In this document: positions 7,534 through 18,271 of the stretch, piece by piece
Numbering within the stretch: the stretch's first letter is position 1
How the letters are laid out: each line of letters opens with the position of its first letter
From: Aquitalea aquatica
GTDB taxonomy: Bacteria; Pseudomonadota; Gammaproteobacteria; Burkholderiales; Chromobacteriaceae
Direction: 5' to 3'
NCBI RefSeq assembly: GCF_013911085.1
Contig: NZ_JACERN010000006.1
Location: 62,001-126,000 of the forward strand
DNA length: 64,000 bases
Notes under the pieces: model-generated
The model's input: only the letters and a program-made list of their open reading frames with translations
Databases searched by the model: none
Told to the model about the DNA's origin: nothing
Translations under genes and position numbers: made by a program

Positions 7534-9203
7534 CACGCGGCAGCCTCCGCGCTGGTGATGGTCGGCGTGGTGGTGAGGCCTGCCAGTACCGCGCGCAGCG
7601 CTGCGCGCTCCACATCCGCATCTGTCGCTGCAGCCAGGACGCGCTTGCCTGCGGCTAGCATCAGTTCGACGTAGCAGATGGCGCAGGCATCCGAGCCACT
7701 GGCCAGCGCATGCTCCTGGTAATCCAGCACCTGCACCGCTTGTGGCAAGGCGTCTAGCAAGGCGCTGATTAGTCCTTGGCCGCTGCCGCGCAGCGTGCAT
7801 GGGCCATTTGCGGTCAGCAGTTGCACTTCCAGCGTGACAGCGCCGTTTGCTGTGTTGCTCAGCGAATGCGCCTGATAGCGCCAGTTGTTGGCCGGCGTCA
7901 GATAAGCGGCCTCGAACAAGGCGTACAGCCGGATGGGCTCCAGCTCTTTACCATCGCTGTCGGCGGCGAGTTGCGCACGGTGGCTGAGGTCGGTCTGGAA
8001 GGCGCGTGGCAAGCGCAAGCCGTAGTGTCTTTCCAGCAGCCAGCTAATGCCTCCCTTACCTGATTGACTGTTGACGCGGATTACCGCTTCGTAGCTTCGG
8101 CCTACATCGGCCGGGTCTATCGGCAGATAGGGTACACGCCATGGCTCATCGGCCTTTTGCTGCGCGAGGCCTTTGCGGATGGCGTCCTGATGCGACCCGG
8201 AAAAGGCGGTGTAGACCAACTCGCCGGCGTAGGGGTGGCGTGGATGCACCGGTAATTGCAGAAAGTCCTCTACTTGTCGGCGCAGGGTGTCGATGTCGGA
8301 AAAATCCAGGCCTGGTGCAAGCCCCTGGCTGTAGAGGTTGAGCGCCAGCGTCACGAGGTCGACATTGCCGGTGCGTTCGCCGTTACCGAACAGACAGCCT
8401 TCCACCCGTTCAGCACCGGCCAGCATCGCCAGCTCGGCTGCCGCTACCGCGCTGCCCCGGTCGTTGTGGGGGTGGACGCTGAGAATCAGGCTGTCTCGGT
8501 GCGGCAGGCGGCGGGATAGCCATTCGATCTGGTCGGCATAGGTGTTGGGTGTTGACATCTCTACTGTTGCCGGCAGATTGAGGATCATCGGTTTGCTTGG
8601 CGTGGGTCCCCAGCAATCGATGACGGCGGTACACACCGAGAGGGCAACCTCAGCCTCGGTCGCAGAGAAGGTCTCCGGTGAATACTGGAATACCCATTCT
8701 GTGTCTGGCTGTTGTTGTGCGTGCTTACGTATCAGACGGCAACCATCAACTGCCAGTTGGGTTACTCCGGCTACATCCAGGCCGAATACCATTTCGCGCC
8801 AAGCCGGCGCGGTGGCGTTGTAGAGGTGAACAATGGCGCGCCGTGCGCCACGCAGGGCATCGAAGGTGCGGGCGATCAAATCGACGCGTGATTGGGTGAT
8901 CACCTGCAGCGTGACATCGTCGGGAACCCGGCCGTCTTCAATCAGACGTCGCACGAAATCGAAATCTGTTTGCGAGGCGGCAGGGAAGGCAACTTCGATT
9001 TCCTTGAAGCCACATTGCACCAGCACGTCGAAAAAGTGCAGCTTCTGTTCCACTGTCAGCGGCTCGGCCAGGGCCTGGTTGCCGTCACGCAGATCAGTGC
9101 TGAGCCAGATCGGAGCATGAGTCTGCTGACGTGACGGCCATTGCCGGTCTGGCAGCGGCCAGGGCTGGAAAGTCGGATAACGATGGGTGGGGAAGGGCAG
9201 CAT
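7533..9203 (-). CDS. leuA: 2-isopropylmalate synthase (long, LeuA2-type)
   Basis: A 556-residue enzyme making 2-isopropylmalate from acetyl-CoA and 2-ketoisovalerate, the first committed step of leucine synthesis. The start of the TIM barrel has STDLRDGNQAL (metal and substrate binding) and the metal-binding SVHPHNDRG follows near residue 245. The C-terminal part (after about 430) is the LeuA dimer regulatory domain that normally senses leucine. This length and its N-terminus match the longer LeuA form of Pseudomonas and Corynebacterium rather than E. coli (523). A strong AAAGGAG lies just before the ATG. No leader peptide with leucine codons was seen. Confidence 0.92.
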   Translation of the reverse strand: MLPFPTHRYPTFQPWPLPDRQWPSRQQTHAPIWLSTDLRDGNQALAEPLTVEQKLHFFDVLVQCGFKEIEVAFPAASQTDFDFVRRLIEDGRVPDDVTLQVITQSRVDLIARTFDALRGARRAIVHLYNATAPAWREMVFGLDVAGVTQLAVDGCRLIRKHAQQQPDTEWVFQYSPETFSATEAEVALSVCTAVIDCWGPTPSKPMILNLPATVEMSTPNTYADQIEWLSRRLPHRDSLILSVHPHNDRGSAVAAAELAMLAGAERVEGCLFGNGERTGNVDLVTLALNLYSQGLAPGLDFSDIDTLRRQVEDFLQLPVHPRHPYAGELVYTAFSGSHQDAIRKGLAQQKADEPWRVPYLPIDPADVGRSYEAVIRVNSQSGKGGISWLLERHYGLRLPRAFQTDLSHRAQLAADSDGKELEPIRLYALFEAAYLTPANNWRYQAHSLSNTANGAVTLEVQLLTANGPCTLRGSGQGLISALLDALPQAVQVLDYQEHALASGSDACAICYVELMLAAGKRVLAAATDADVERAALRAVLAGLTTTPTITSAEAAA

Positions 9204-9413
9204 GGGGATCTCCTTTGCAAGGGCATGATGAGCTTGTGGCTTGCAGAGAAGTTTGACAGAAAGTCTTATATTTTCATTTAATTTGATTTAATTTTATTTA
9301 GAAAGAAAATAATTTGGACTTAATGTAGAAATTATTGATGTTTAAGGCTGTTTGTTTTACAAATTGTAGAATTGACTGTGGTGGTTTTGCCACGACATCA
9401 TTTTGCGCGGGCA
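9204..9413. other. AT-rich spacer upstream of leuA
   Basis: Bases 9250-9345 are strongly AT-rich (many TTTA and AATTT runs) in a GC-rich region. The stretch must contain the leuA promoter on the minus strand, but no good -35/-10 pair could be chosen. No gene is seen. Confidence 0.4.
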
Positions 9414-9438
9414 ATAAAAAACCCGCCTTGCGGCGGGC
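9414..9438 (-). terminator. Intrinsic terminator of aceA
   Basis: On the minus strand CCCGCC and GGCGGG form a stem (9422-9437) followed directly by a run of six T residues. It lies 35 bp after the aceA stop. Confidence 0.88.
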
Positions 9439-9472
9439 TGTCGATGCGTTACCGGCGACCGGTATGCGCAGC

Positions 9473-10771
9473 TTAGTGGAACTGCTCTTCTTCGGTGGAG
9501 CCGGTCAGCGCGGTCACGCTGGACTGGCCGCCCTGGATCACGGTGGTGACATCGTCGAAGTAGCCGGTGCCCACTTCCTGCTGGTGCGATACGAAGGTGT
9601 AGCCGCGGTCGCGTGCTGCGAATTCCGGCTCTTGTACCTTCTCGACGTAGGCCGACATGCCGCGTGCAACATAGTCTTGTGCCAGATCGTACATGTTGTA
9701 CCACATGCTGTGGATACCAGCCAAAGTGATGAACTGGTATTTGTAGCCCATGGCACCCAGTTCGCGCTGGAACTTGGCGATGGTGGCATCGTCCAGGTTC
9801 TTTTTCCAGTTGAAGGACGGCGAGCAGTTGTAGGCCAGCAGCTTGCCCGGATGCTTGGCGTGTACCGCTTCGGCAAATTTGCGGGCAAATTCCAGATCCG
9901 GCGTGCCGGTTTCGCACCATACCAGGTCGGCGTAGTCAGCGTAGGCTACGGCGCGGCTGATGGCTTGTTCCAGACCCTTCTTGGTCTTGTAGAAGCCTTC
10001 GGCAGTGCGCTCGCCAGTCAGGAAGGGCTTGTCGTTGGCATCGTAGTCGCTGGTGATCAAATCAGCAGCTTCCGCGTCGGTACGGGCAATCACCAGGGTC
10101 GGCACGCCGTACACGTCGGCAGCCATACGGGCGGCGATCAGCTTCTGGATGGCTTCCTGGGTCGGTACCAGTACCTTGCCGCCCATGTGGCCACATTTCT
10201 TAACCGAGGCCAGTTGGTCTTCAAAGTGCACACCACCGGCACCAGCGCGGATCATGGCCTTCATCAGTTCGTAGGCGTTCAGTACGCCACCGAAACCGGC
10301 TTCGGCATCGGCTACGATGGGAGCGTAGTAGTCAACAAAACCGGCGGCACCTTTTTCAACACCTTTGGAGTGCTGGATTTCGTCGGCGCGGGTGAAGGCG
10401 TTGTTGATGCGCTCTACTACCTTCGGCACCGAGTCCACCGGGTACAAGGACTGGTCCGGGTACATGGCGGAGTATTCGTTGTTGTCAGCAGCCACTTGCC
10501 AGCCGGACAGGTAGATGGCCTTGATACCGGCTTTCACCTGCTGCATGGCCTGACCACCGGTCAGCGCGCCCAGACAGTTGATGTAGGGTTCGTTGTTGAC
10601 CAGGTTCCACAGTTTCTCGGCGCCTTGGCGGGCCAGGGTGTGTTCCACTTGCACCGAACCACGCAGACGCTCTACGTCGGCGGCGGTGTAACCACGCTTG
10701 ATACCCTTCCAGCGCGGGTTGGTGTCCCAGTCATGTTGAATGGCGGCGATACGTTGTTCGCGAGTAGTCAT
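9473..10771 (-). CDS. aceA: Isocitrate lyase
   Basis: A 432-residue glyoxylate-cycle enzyme that splits isocitrate into succinate and glyoxylate, needed for growth on acetate and fatty acids. The catalytic-loop signature [13 protein letters not shown] with the active-site Cys is present, as are the Mg-binding [10 protein letters not shown] and the [10 protein letters not shown] stretch. The start at 10771 (MTTREQRI) has AGAAGGG upstream and matches the E. coli length (434); an in-frame start 21 codons earlier lacks family similarity. Malate synthase is not next door. A long structured leader precedes it. Confidence 0.95.
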   Translation of the reverse strand: MTTREQRIAAIQHDWDTNPRWKGIKRGYTAADVERLRGSVQVEHTLARQGAEKLWNLVNNEPYINCLGALTGGQAMQQVKAGIKAIYLSGWQVAADNNEYSAMYPDQSLYPVDSVPKVVERINNAFTRADEIQHSKGVEKGAAGFVDYYAPIVADAEAGFGGVLNAYELMKAMIRAGAGGVHFEDQLASVKKCGHMGGKVLVPTQEAIQKLIAARMAADVYGVPTLVIARTDAEAADLITSDYDANDKPFLTGERTAEGFYKTKKGLEQAISRAVAYADYADLVWCETGTPDLEFARKFAEAVHAKHPGKLLAYNCSPSFNWKKNLDDATIAKFQRELGAMGYKYQFITLAGIHSMWYNMYDLAQDYVARGMSAYVEKVQEPEFAARDRGYTFVSHQQEVGTGYFDDVTTVIQGGQSSVTALTGSTEEEQFH

Positions 10772-10896
10772 GTTCAAACCCTTCTCGAATAGTTTTCTCT
10801 GCAGACCGGTGAATTCCGGCAATCCTCTGGCCAAATGACATTCCGGTTTTTCCGGAGTGATTTTGTTGACAACGGTTTTTGCCTGTTGCCCGTTCT

Positions 10897-10938
10897 GACC
10901 ACCAAAAGCCCGCGGATAACGGCTTTGCTTGGTGGGTC
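10897..10938 (-). promoter_or_regulatory. Strong hairpin at the start of the aceA leader
   Basis: GACCACCAAAAGCC (10897-10910) is complementary, with one small bulge, to GGCTTTGCTTGGTGGGTC (10921-10938). If transcription begins near 10950 the hairpin forms almost at the 5' end of the aceA mRNA. It could stabilise the mRNA or act in regulation; no class is recognised. Confidence 0.4.
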
Positions 10939-10956
10939 ATTCAGCGTGTGTGGCTC

Positions 10957-10962
10957 ATTATA
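10957..10962 (-). promoter_or_regulatory. Candidate -10 box for aceA
   Basis: A perfect TATAAT on the minus strand, preceded by a T-rich spacer but without a clear -35 box. It would give a leader of roughly 180 nt. An activator could compensate for the weak -35. Confidence 0.4.
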
Positions 10963-11152
10963 AGCACAAAAAAAATAGCTTGTGTGCGGTGCAACACCGA
11001 AAAAACCACGATGTTCAGAAGGTGACAATTGTGGCGAAAAATGAATAATTGATCGCCCAGTTTTTGTTGCAGTTGCGAAAAGAAAAGTCCGAAAACGCAC
11101 CGCGAGGTGAGCGCTGGTCACAGCGGTTGTGAACCCTTGGCAAGACCAGGGA

Positions 11153-11180
11153 CTTGAATTCCCGCAGAGAGACCTTATCT
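11153..11180 (+). promoter_or_regulatory. Sigma-32 heat-shock promoter of grpE
   Basis: CTTGAA (11153-11158), a 14-bp spacer and CCTTATCT (11173-11180) match the sigma-32 consensus (CTTGAA and CCCCATNT with 13-17 bp between). It lies 45 bp before the grpE start. No CIRCE element is seen. Confidence 0.75.
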
Positions 11181-11224
11181 GGCATCGGGACATCGTTAAA
11201 AGCTGATTCACTTGAGGTCTTGCC

Positions 11225-11770
11225 ATGCAGGAAAACCAGAACAACGCGACCAACGAAGCCGCGGTCGACGAAACCATCAACGCAGCAGCCAGCGAACAGA
11301 CTGTCGAGCAAACCGCTGAACAGCGCATCGCCGCACTGGAGGCACAGCTTGCCGAACTGCAGGATCAGTTGCTGCGCAGTCGTGCAGATCAGGAAAACCA
11401 GCGTCGTCGCAATGCTGAAGAGCTGCTTAACACCCAGAAGTACGCCATCAACAAGTTTGCCCAGGAACTGGTACCGGTAAAGGACTACCTGGAAATGGCG
11501 CTGCTGGACCAGAGCGGTCAGATCGACACCCTGAAAATGGGCGTGGACATGACGCTGAAACAACTGGTGGCCGCCTTTGACAAGGCGCAGATCAAGGAAA
11601 TTTCGCCGGCAGTGGGCGACAAGCTCGACCCGCACCAGCATCAGGCCATGAGCGCGGAAGAATCCGATGCCGAAGCCAATACGGTGTTACGGGTGCTACA
11701 GAAAGGTTATCAGCTGGCTGAGCGCACGCTGCGTCCGGCCATGGTGATCGTGGCCAAGGCGCGTGCCTGA
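11225..11770 (+). CDS. grpE: Nucleotide exchange factor GrpE
   Basis: A 181-residue co-chaperone that releases ADP from DnaK. It has the long N-terminal coiled coil (about residues 20-75, many E, Q and A) and the C-terminal beta domain ending in VLRVLQKGYQLAERTLRPAMVIVAK, the GrpE signature. It is first in the grpE-dnaK-dnaJ order. A GAGG lies upstream of the ATG. Confidence 0.95.
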   Translation: MQENQNNATNEAAVDETINAAASEQTVEQTAEQRIAALEAQLAELQDQLLRSRADQENQRRRNAEELLNTQKYAINKFAQELVPVKDYLEMALLDQSGQIDTLKMGVDMTLKQLVAAFDKAQIKEISPAVGDKLDPHQHQAMSAEESDAEANTVLRVLQKGYQLAERTLRPAMVIVAKARA

Positions 11771-11802
11771 CCCGGAAATCATAAAAAGGTTCTTGGCGGC
11801 CA

Positions 11803-11830
11803 CTTGAAAAAGACAGCATAGCCAATACCT
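11803..11830 (+). promoter_or_regulatory. Possible second heat-shock promoter before dnaK
   Basis: A second CTTGAA (11803-11808) occurs in the 132-bp gap between grpE and dnaK. The downstream half (around CCAATACC) is a poor match to the sigma-32 -10 box, so an independent dnaK promoter is only a possibility. Confidence 0.25.
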
Positions 11831-11902
11831 ATGAAGACAACAGGCCTCGGCTATCAGCGTTTGGCCGCAGTCGCAACGAATTGAGATAAAGGAATACTGA
11901 AT

Positions 11903-13822
11903 ATGGGCAAAATCATTGGTATCGACCTGGGCACCACCAACTCCTGCGTAGCAGTTGTTGAGGGCGGTAACCCCAAGGTGATTGAAAACGCCGAAGGCGC
12001 ACGCACCACCCCGTCCATCATTGCTTATATGGAAGACGGCGAAATCCTGGTTGGCGCACCGGCCAAGCGTCAGGCTGTGACCAACCCGAAAAACACCCTC
12101 TACGCAGCCAAGCGCCTGATCGGCCGCCGCTTCGAAGACAAGGAAGTACAAAAAGACATCGACCTGATGCCTTTCCAGATCATGAAGGCGCCCAATGGCG
12201 ACGCCTGGGTCAAGGTACGCGATCAGGAACTGGCTCCGCCGCAAATCTCCGCAGAAGTACTGCGCAAGATGAAAAAGGCTGCCGAAGACTACCTGGGCGA
12301 AGAAGTGACCGAAGCGGTGATTACCGTTCCGGCCTACTTCAACGACAGCCAGCGTCAGGCTACCAAGGATGCCGGCCGTATTGCTGGTCTGGAAGTAAAG
12401 CGCATCATCAATGAACCGACTGCCGCTGCGCTGGCGTTTGGCCTGGCCAAGCAGGAAGGCGACCGCAAGATTGCAGTATACGATCTGGGCGGTGGTACTT
12501 TCGACGTGTCCATCATTGAAATCGCCGACGTTGACGGCGAGCACCAGTTCGAAGTGCTGTCCACCAACGGTGACACCTTCCTGGGCGGTGAAGACTTCGA
12601 CCAGCGCATCATCGATTACATCGTGACCGAGTTCCAGCGCGAACAGGGCGTGAACCTGAAGAACGACGTAATGGCCCTGCAACGTCTGAAGGAAGCTGCT
12701 GAAAAGGCCAAGATCGAGCTGTCCAGCGCCACCCAGACCGAAGTGAACCTGCCGTACATCACCATGGATGCCACCGGTCCGAAGCACTTGGCCATGAAGA
12801 TTACCCGTGCCAAGTTCGAAAGCCTGGTTGACGACCTGATCACCCGCTCCATCGAGCCGTGCCGCGTGGCCCTGAAGGACGCCGGTGTCTCGCTGTCCGA
12901 CATCACCGACGTGATCTTGGTTGGCGGTCAGTCGCGCATGCCGAAGGTACAGGATGCCGTTAAGGAATTCTTTGGCAAGGAACCGCGCAAGGACGTGAAC
13001 CCGGACGAAGCCGTGGCCGTTGGTGCTGCGATTCAGGGCTCGGTACTGTCCGGCGAGCGCAAGGACGTGCTGCTGCTGGACGTGACCCCGCTGTCGCTGG
13101 GTATCGAAACCCTGGGCGGCGTGATGACCAAGCTGATCCAGAAGAACACCACCATCCCGACCAAGGCTTCGCAAACCTTCTCGACGGCAGATGACAACCA
13201 GACTGCGGTAACCATCCACGTGCTGCAAGGCGAACGTGAAAAGGCAGCCGCCAACAAGAGCCTGGGCCAGTTCAACCTGGGTGATATCCCGCCGGCACCG
13301 CGTGGCATTCCGCAAATCGAAGTGGAATTCAACATCGATGCCAACGGTATCCTGCATGTGTCCGCCAAGGACAAGGCTAGCGGCAAGCAGGCCAACATCA
13401 CCATCCAGGCGTCTTCTGGTCTGTCGGAAGATGAAATCCAGCGCATGGTGAAGGATGCCGAAGCCAATGCCGAGGAAGACAAGAAGCTGCATGAGCTGGT
13501 GACTGCCCGTAACCAGGCAGAAGGTCTGATCCACAGCGTGAAGAAGTCGCTGGCGGAACACGGCGACAAGATCGACGCTGCTGAAAAGGCCAAGATCGAA
13601 GACGCCGTCAAGGCCGCTGAAGAAGTGGTGAAGAGCGAAGACAAGGCTGTCATCGAAGCCAAGACCGAAGAACTGGCCAAGGCCAGCCAGAAGCTGGGCG
13701 AAATCATGTATGCCCAAGCGCAGCAGGCTGAAGCCGGCCAGGGCGCTGCCGATGCTGGCAAGGCCAAGGAGGAAGGCGATGTGGTGGATGCCGAGTTCGA
13801 AGAAGTGAAAGACAAGAAGTAA
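11903..13822 (+). CDS. dnaK: Chaperone DnaK (Hsp70)
   Basis: A 639-residue Hsp70 chaperone. The N-terminal ATPase domain starts with [13 protein letters not shown] and contains [13 protein letters not shown] and [15 protein letters not shown]. The substrate-binding domain starts after the [14 protein letters not shown] linker region, and a helical lid leads to an acidic tail ending EEVKDKK. ATP-driven binding and release of unfolded segments is controlled by GrpE and DnaJ from the same operon. Length matches E. coli DnaK (638). Confidence 0.98.
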   Translation: MGKIIGIDLGTTNSCVAVVEGGNPKVIENAEGARTTPSIIAYMEDGEILVGAPAKRQAVTNPKNTLYAAKRLIGRRFEDKEVQKDIDLMPFQIMKAPNGDAWVKVRDQELAPPQISAEVLRKMKKAAEDYLGEEVTEAVITVPAYFNDSQRQATKDAGRIAGLEVKRIINEPTAAALAFGLAKQEGDRKIAVYDLGGGTFDVSIIEIADVDGEHQFEVLSTNGDTFLGGEDFDQRIIDYIVTEFQREQGVNLKNDVMALQRLKEAAEKAKIELSSATQTEVNLPYITMDATGPKHLAMKITRAKFESLVDDLITRSIEPCRVALKDAGVSLSDITDVILVGGQSRMPKVQDAVKEFFGKEPRKDVNPDEAVAVGAAIQGSVLSGERKDVLLLDVTPLSLGIETLGGVMTKLIQKNTTIPTKASQTFSTADDNQTAVTIHVLQGEREKAAANKSLGQFNLGDIPPAPRGIPQIEVEFNIDANGILHVSAKDKASGKQANITIQASSGLSEDEIQRMVKDAEANAEEDKKLHELVTARNQAEGLIHSVKKSLAEHGDKIDAAEKAKIEDAVKAAEEVVKSEDKAVIEAKTEELAKASQKLGEIMYAQAQQAEAGQGAADAGKAKEEGDVVDAEFEEVKDKK

Positions 13823-13844
13823 GCACCCGCTTGCTGACTGAACG

Positions 13845-13888
13845 AGGCACAGGGAATGGCGGAGGGCTCTCCACCGGCCTCTGTGCCT
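13845..13888 (+). terminator. Hairpin between dnaK and dnaJ
   Basis: AGGCACAG (13845-13852) pairs with CTGTGCCT (13881-13888), and an inner GGCGGAG/CTCCACC pairing extends the stem. Only three T residues follow. It probably attenuates read-through so that dnaJ is made in smaller amounts than dnaK, or marks an mRNA processing point. Confidence 0.5.
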
Positions 13889-13951
13889 TTGCCGTATCAA
13901 GAAGATCATTGCCTGCCGGACCGGCTGGTCGCGGCCAGAGAGTGAAACACC

Positions 13952-15082
13952 ATGTCCAAAAGAGATTTTTATGATGTGCTCGGCATCAATCGTGATGCTT
14001 CCGAGGACGACATCAAAAAGGCATACCGCAAGCTGGCGATGAAATATCACCCGGACCGCAATCCGGACAGCAAGGAAGCCGAAGAAAAATTCAAGGAAGT
14101 CAAAGAGGCCTATGAAATCCTCTCTGACAGCCAGAAGCGCAGTGCCTACGACCAGTTCGGCCATGCCGGGGTAGACCCGCAAGCCGGTGGTGGCGGCGGT
14201 GGTGCCGGTTTTGGTGGCTTTGGCGATTTCGCCGACATTTTCAGCGACATTTTCGGCGGTGGCCGTGGCGGTGCTGGCGGTGGTGGTCGTTCCAATGTCT
14301 ATCGCGGTGCCGACCTGCGCTACAACCTGGATATTTCACTGGAAGAGGCGGCGCGTGGCTGCGAAAAGCAGATCCGCATTCCCTCGCATGAGGATTGCGA
14401 TGTCTGCCACGGCACCGGTGCCAAGCCGGGTACGCAGCCCAAGACCTGCTCCACCTGCGGTGGACATGGTCAGGTGCGCATGAGCCAGGGTTTCTTCTCC
14501 ATCCAGCAGACCTGCCCGACCTGCCACGGCACCGGCAAGCAGATCAGCGATCCTTGCACCAGCTGCCATGGTGCAGGTCAGAAGAAGACCAACAAGACGC
14601 TGAACGTGAAGATTCCGGCCGGGGTGGATGAGGGCGACCGTATCCGCCTGTCTGGTGAAGGCGAGCCGGGACAGAATGGCGGCCCGTCCGGCGATCTGTA
14701 TGTGGTTACCCATATCAAGCAGCACGCGGTATTCCAGCGTGACGGCATGGACCTGCATTGCGAAATGCCGATTTCCTTTGCCACGGCAGCGCTGGGCGGC
14801 GAGGTGGAGATCCCCACGCTGGACGGCATGGCCAAGGTGAAGATCGCCGCCGAAACGCAAAGTGGCCGGGTATACCGTCTGCGCGGCAAGGGCGTCAAGG
14901 CCGTACGCGGTACCGACTATGGCGATCTGCATTGCCACGTGGTGGTGGAAACGCCGGTCAAGCTGACCGAGCGCCAGCGCGAACTGCTGCGTGAGTTCGA
15001 AGCCATCAGCCAGGGCGACGTTGCCATGCATAATCCGCGTTCCAAGTCCTTTATGGACAAGCTGCGCGATTTCTTCGAATAA
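13952..15082 (+). CDS. dnaJ: Co-chaperone DnaJ (Hsp40)
   Basis: A 376-residue type I Hsp40. The J domain (residues 1-70) carries HPD in [10 protein letters not shown] Gly/Phe-rich linker follows (about 75-115). Four zinc-binding repeats of the CxxCxGxG kind follow: [24 protein letters not shown] and CTSCHGAG. The C-terminal substrate-binding domain ends in MDKLRDFFE. It stimulates DnaK ATPase and delivers substrates. It is third in the heat-shock operon and is followed by a strong terminator. Confidence 0.97.
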   Translation: MSKRDFYDVLGINRDASEDDIKKAYRKLAMKYHPDRNPDSKEAEEKFKEVKEAYEILSDSQKRSAYDQFGHAGVDPQAGGGGGGAGFGGFGDFADIFSDIFGGGRGGAGGGGRSNVYRGADLRYNLDISLEEAARGCEKQIRIPSHEDCDVCHGTGAKPGTQPKTCSTCGGHGQVRMSQGFFSIQQTCPTCHGTGKQISDPCTSCHGAGQKKTNKTLNVKIPAGVDEGDRIRLSGEGEPGQNGGPSGDLYVVTHIKQHAVFQRDGMDLHCEMPISFATAALGGEVEIPTLDGMAKVKIAAETQSGRVYRLRGKGVKAVRGTDYGDLHCHVVVETPVKLTERQRELLREFEAISQGDVAMHNPRSKSFMDKLRDFFE

Positions 15083-15127
15083 GCCGCCAGACAGCGTCTG
15101 CGGCTGCGTGCAGGCACTATTGAACAA

Positions 15128-15155
15128 CCCCCGGTTTTCCGGGGGTTTTGTTTTT
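15128..15155 (+). terminator. Intrinsic terminator of the dnaJ operon
   Basis: CCCCCGG-TTTT-CCGGGGG forms a perfect 7-bp stem (15128-15145) followed by TTTTGTTTTT. Confidence 0.92.
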
Positions 15156-15180
15156 CAGGGGTGTTGATGGCGGCAGAATG

Positions 15181-15208
15181 AAAAAAGCCACCGCGGCAAA
15201 GCGGTGGC
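15181..15208 (-). terminator. Intrinsic terminator of the porin gene
   Basis: GCCACCGC (15187-15194) pairs with GCGGTGGC (15201-15208), and on the minus strand six T residues follow. It stands back to back with the dnaJ terminator, insulating two convergent, highly expressed genes. Confidence 0.92.
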
Positions 15209-15245
15209 AAATGACTTTTCAAAGGAACCAGCCAGTGGATCTTGC

Positions 15246-16352
15246 TTAGAAGTTGTGTTTCAGCATAACCCAGGTAATGGAAGCTTTGTCTTCTGCCCAA
15301 CCCAGTGCAGCTTGTGCACCCTTGTCTTCCTTCACCTGACCGTAGCCAGCTTGCAGCATGGTGCGCTTGCTCAGGCTGTAGTCCACTGCAGCTGCCCACT
15401 GGGTAGCACCCCAGTCTTGTGACTGGCCGTCAACCTTCACGCTGCTGCGCTTGGAGTAGACGATGGACGGCTTGAAGGCGCCGATGGTGTAGGCCGCATT
15501 GATAGCCCAGGAGCGGCTGGTCAGCTTGTTGGCGCCAGTATTGGCAACGGTAGTGCCAGCAATACCAGACACTGCATAGCTGCCATCGGTGTTCTTGGAC
15601 CAGGCATCGCCCCACAGAGTGGTTTTCTGCAAGGTGGCGGCCAGGTAGAGATTGTTGGCGTCGTAACCGAATTCAACACGGTGTACACCGCTGTTGTGAT
15701 CGGCAACGGTATTGTACTTGGCCATGTAGGCGTAGGCACCGAAGAAGCCGGCATTGGAGTAGGCCAGACGGGTACCCAGGGTGTTGCCGGTTTTCTTGCC
15801 GCCAGCAGCTTGTGCTTCACCGGAGCCCAGGTGAACCATGGCATTGAAGCCGTTCAGATCCGGGCTGTCATAGCGCACGCCATTTTTAACGCGGCTATCA
15901 CCATAAGTGCCGAATACGTCGCTGCCTTCATACAGCGGGAAAGCCATACCAGTGTTGTCGCGACGCGGGCCGTACAGGTTGTCGGTAGACTCGGTCTCGC
16001 CCAGTACGTCATCGAGGTAACCCAGGCGGATTTTACCGAAGTTGCCTTCTACGCCAACAAAGCTGGTACGGTTGGCGAAGGTGCCTGAACCGGTACCGCC
16101 GGTGGTAACGCCATCCACGTTCATACCGGTTTCAACTTGCCAGATAGCCTTCAGGCCATTGCCCAGGTCTTCGCTACCCTTAAAGCCGATACGGCTGGCA
16201 AAGTCGTCAACACCGGTGTTCGACTTGAAGTTGGTGTCGCTGCTCTTCATGCTGTCAAGGCCAGCACGAATGGAGCCGTAGATGGTCACGTCTGCTTGGG
16301 CGAGCACCGGCATGGCTGCTGCGAGGGCAGCAACGAGTACGAGTTTTTTCAT
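15246..16352 (-). CDS. Gram-negative general porin (Neisseria/OmpC-like)
   Basis: A 368-residue outer-membrane porin with a classic signal peptide (MKKLVLVAALAAAMPVLAQA, residues 1-20). The mature start DVTIYGSIRAGLDS and the FGKIRLGYLDD, RIGFKGSEDLGNG and final VMLKHNF segments are typical of beta-proteobacterial trimeric porins, with a terminal Phe needed for outer-membrane assembly. The start at 16352 is chosen because the signal peptide begins there and AGAGGA lies just upstream. It is probably one of the main porins: isolated gene, strong terminator, long AT-rich promoter region. Confidence 0.92.
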   Translation of the reverse strand: MKKLVLVAALAAAMPVLAQADVTIYGSIRAGLDSMKSSDTNFKSNTGVDDFASRIGFKGSEDLGNGLKAIWQVETGMNVDGVTTGGTGSGTFANRTSFVGVEGNFGKIRLGYLDDVLGETESTDNLYGPRRDNTGMAFPLYEGSDVFGTYGDSRVKNGVRYDSPDLNGFNAMVHLGSGEAQAAGGKKTGNTLGTRLAYSNAGFFGAYAYMAKYNTVADHNSGVHRVEFGYDANNLYLAATLQKTTLWGDAWSKNTDGSYAVSGIAGTTVANTGANKLTSRSWAINAAYTIGAFKPSIVYSKRSSVKVDGQSQDWGATQWAAAVDYSLSKRTMLQAGYGQVKEDKGAQAALGWAEDKASITWVMLKHNF

Positions 16353-16382
16353 TCCTCTAAATCCTTTAGTAGTTTTTTCTAG

Positions 16383-16405
16383 GCCTGCCTGATCTGTTGG
16401 CAGGC
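16383..16405 (-). promoter_or_regulatory. Hairpin in the porin 5' untranslated region
   Basis: GCCTGCC (16383-16389) pairs with GGCAGGC (16399-16405) about 30 bp before the porin start on the minus strand. It could stabilise the porin mRNA. It is far from a promoter-like TTGACG on the minus strand near 16479-16484. Confidence 0.35.
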
Positions 16406-16419
16406 TGGGCGCGGTGTAA

Positions 16420-17955
<1,536 letters not shown>

Positions 17956-18016
17956 TCACTCGCACTACGCCGCCTGTTTGCCCGGGCGGCGCACTGTGCT
18001 GAAAAAGGAGTAGGCC

Positions 18017-18232
18017 ATGGATTTTCTGCACTCAACCTGGTTCTGGCTGTTTGTCATCGTGGCGCTGGTGATGTCCACCATCGGTTCGCTGGCCAGACTG
18101 TCCAAGGCCCCGCCGCCGGTCGACCTGCCCGGCGTCAAGCCGCAGCCCTATGCGGCGGATGATGATGATGACGAAGACGGACCGGATAGCCCGGCCGGCC
18201 ATACTCCGGCCAGCCTGCGCAAGCCAAAGTAG
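18017..18232 (+). CDS. Small single-pass membrane protein of unknown function
   Basis: A 71-residue protein with one hydrophobic segment (about residues 6-27) and a charged, Asp/Glu-rich C-terminal tail including five consecutive Asp residues, then a basic end. A good AAGGAG lies upstream of the ATG. It follows hemB by 61 bp on the same strand and may be cotranscribed with it. I do not recognise the family; the single helix and acidic cytoplasmic tail suggest a small inner-membrane protein. Confidence 0.7.
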   Translation: MDFLHSTWFWLFVIVALVMSTIGSLARLSKAPPPVDLPGVKPQPYAADDDDDEDGPDSPAGHTPASLRKPK

Positions 18233-18271
18233 TGTGTTGTATTGTTGCTGATCGGCGTGCGGGCAGGGGCA

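Noticed and set aside
9253-9281. Plus-strand TTGACA followed by TATATT near 9270
   Set aside because: The spacing between the two boxes is far too short for a sigma-70 promoter, and no plus-strand gene follows.
9335-10792. A 485-codon plus-strand frame across aceA
   Set aside because: Antisense to isocitrate lyase, which has full catalytic motifs. The frame has no start signals of its own.
11696-14182. An 828-codon open frame on the minus strand across dnaK and the start of dnaJ
   Set aside because: It is antisense to dnaK, whose codon bias creates long open frames on the other strand. It has low-complexity composition and no family features. Sense genes are certain.
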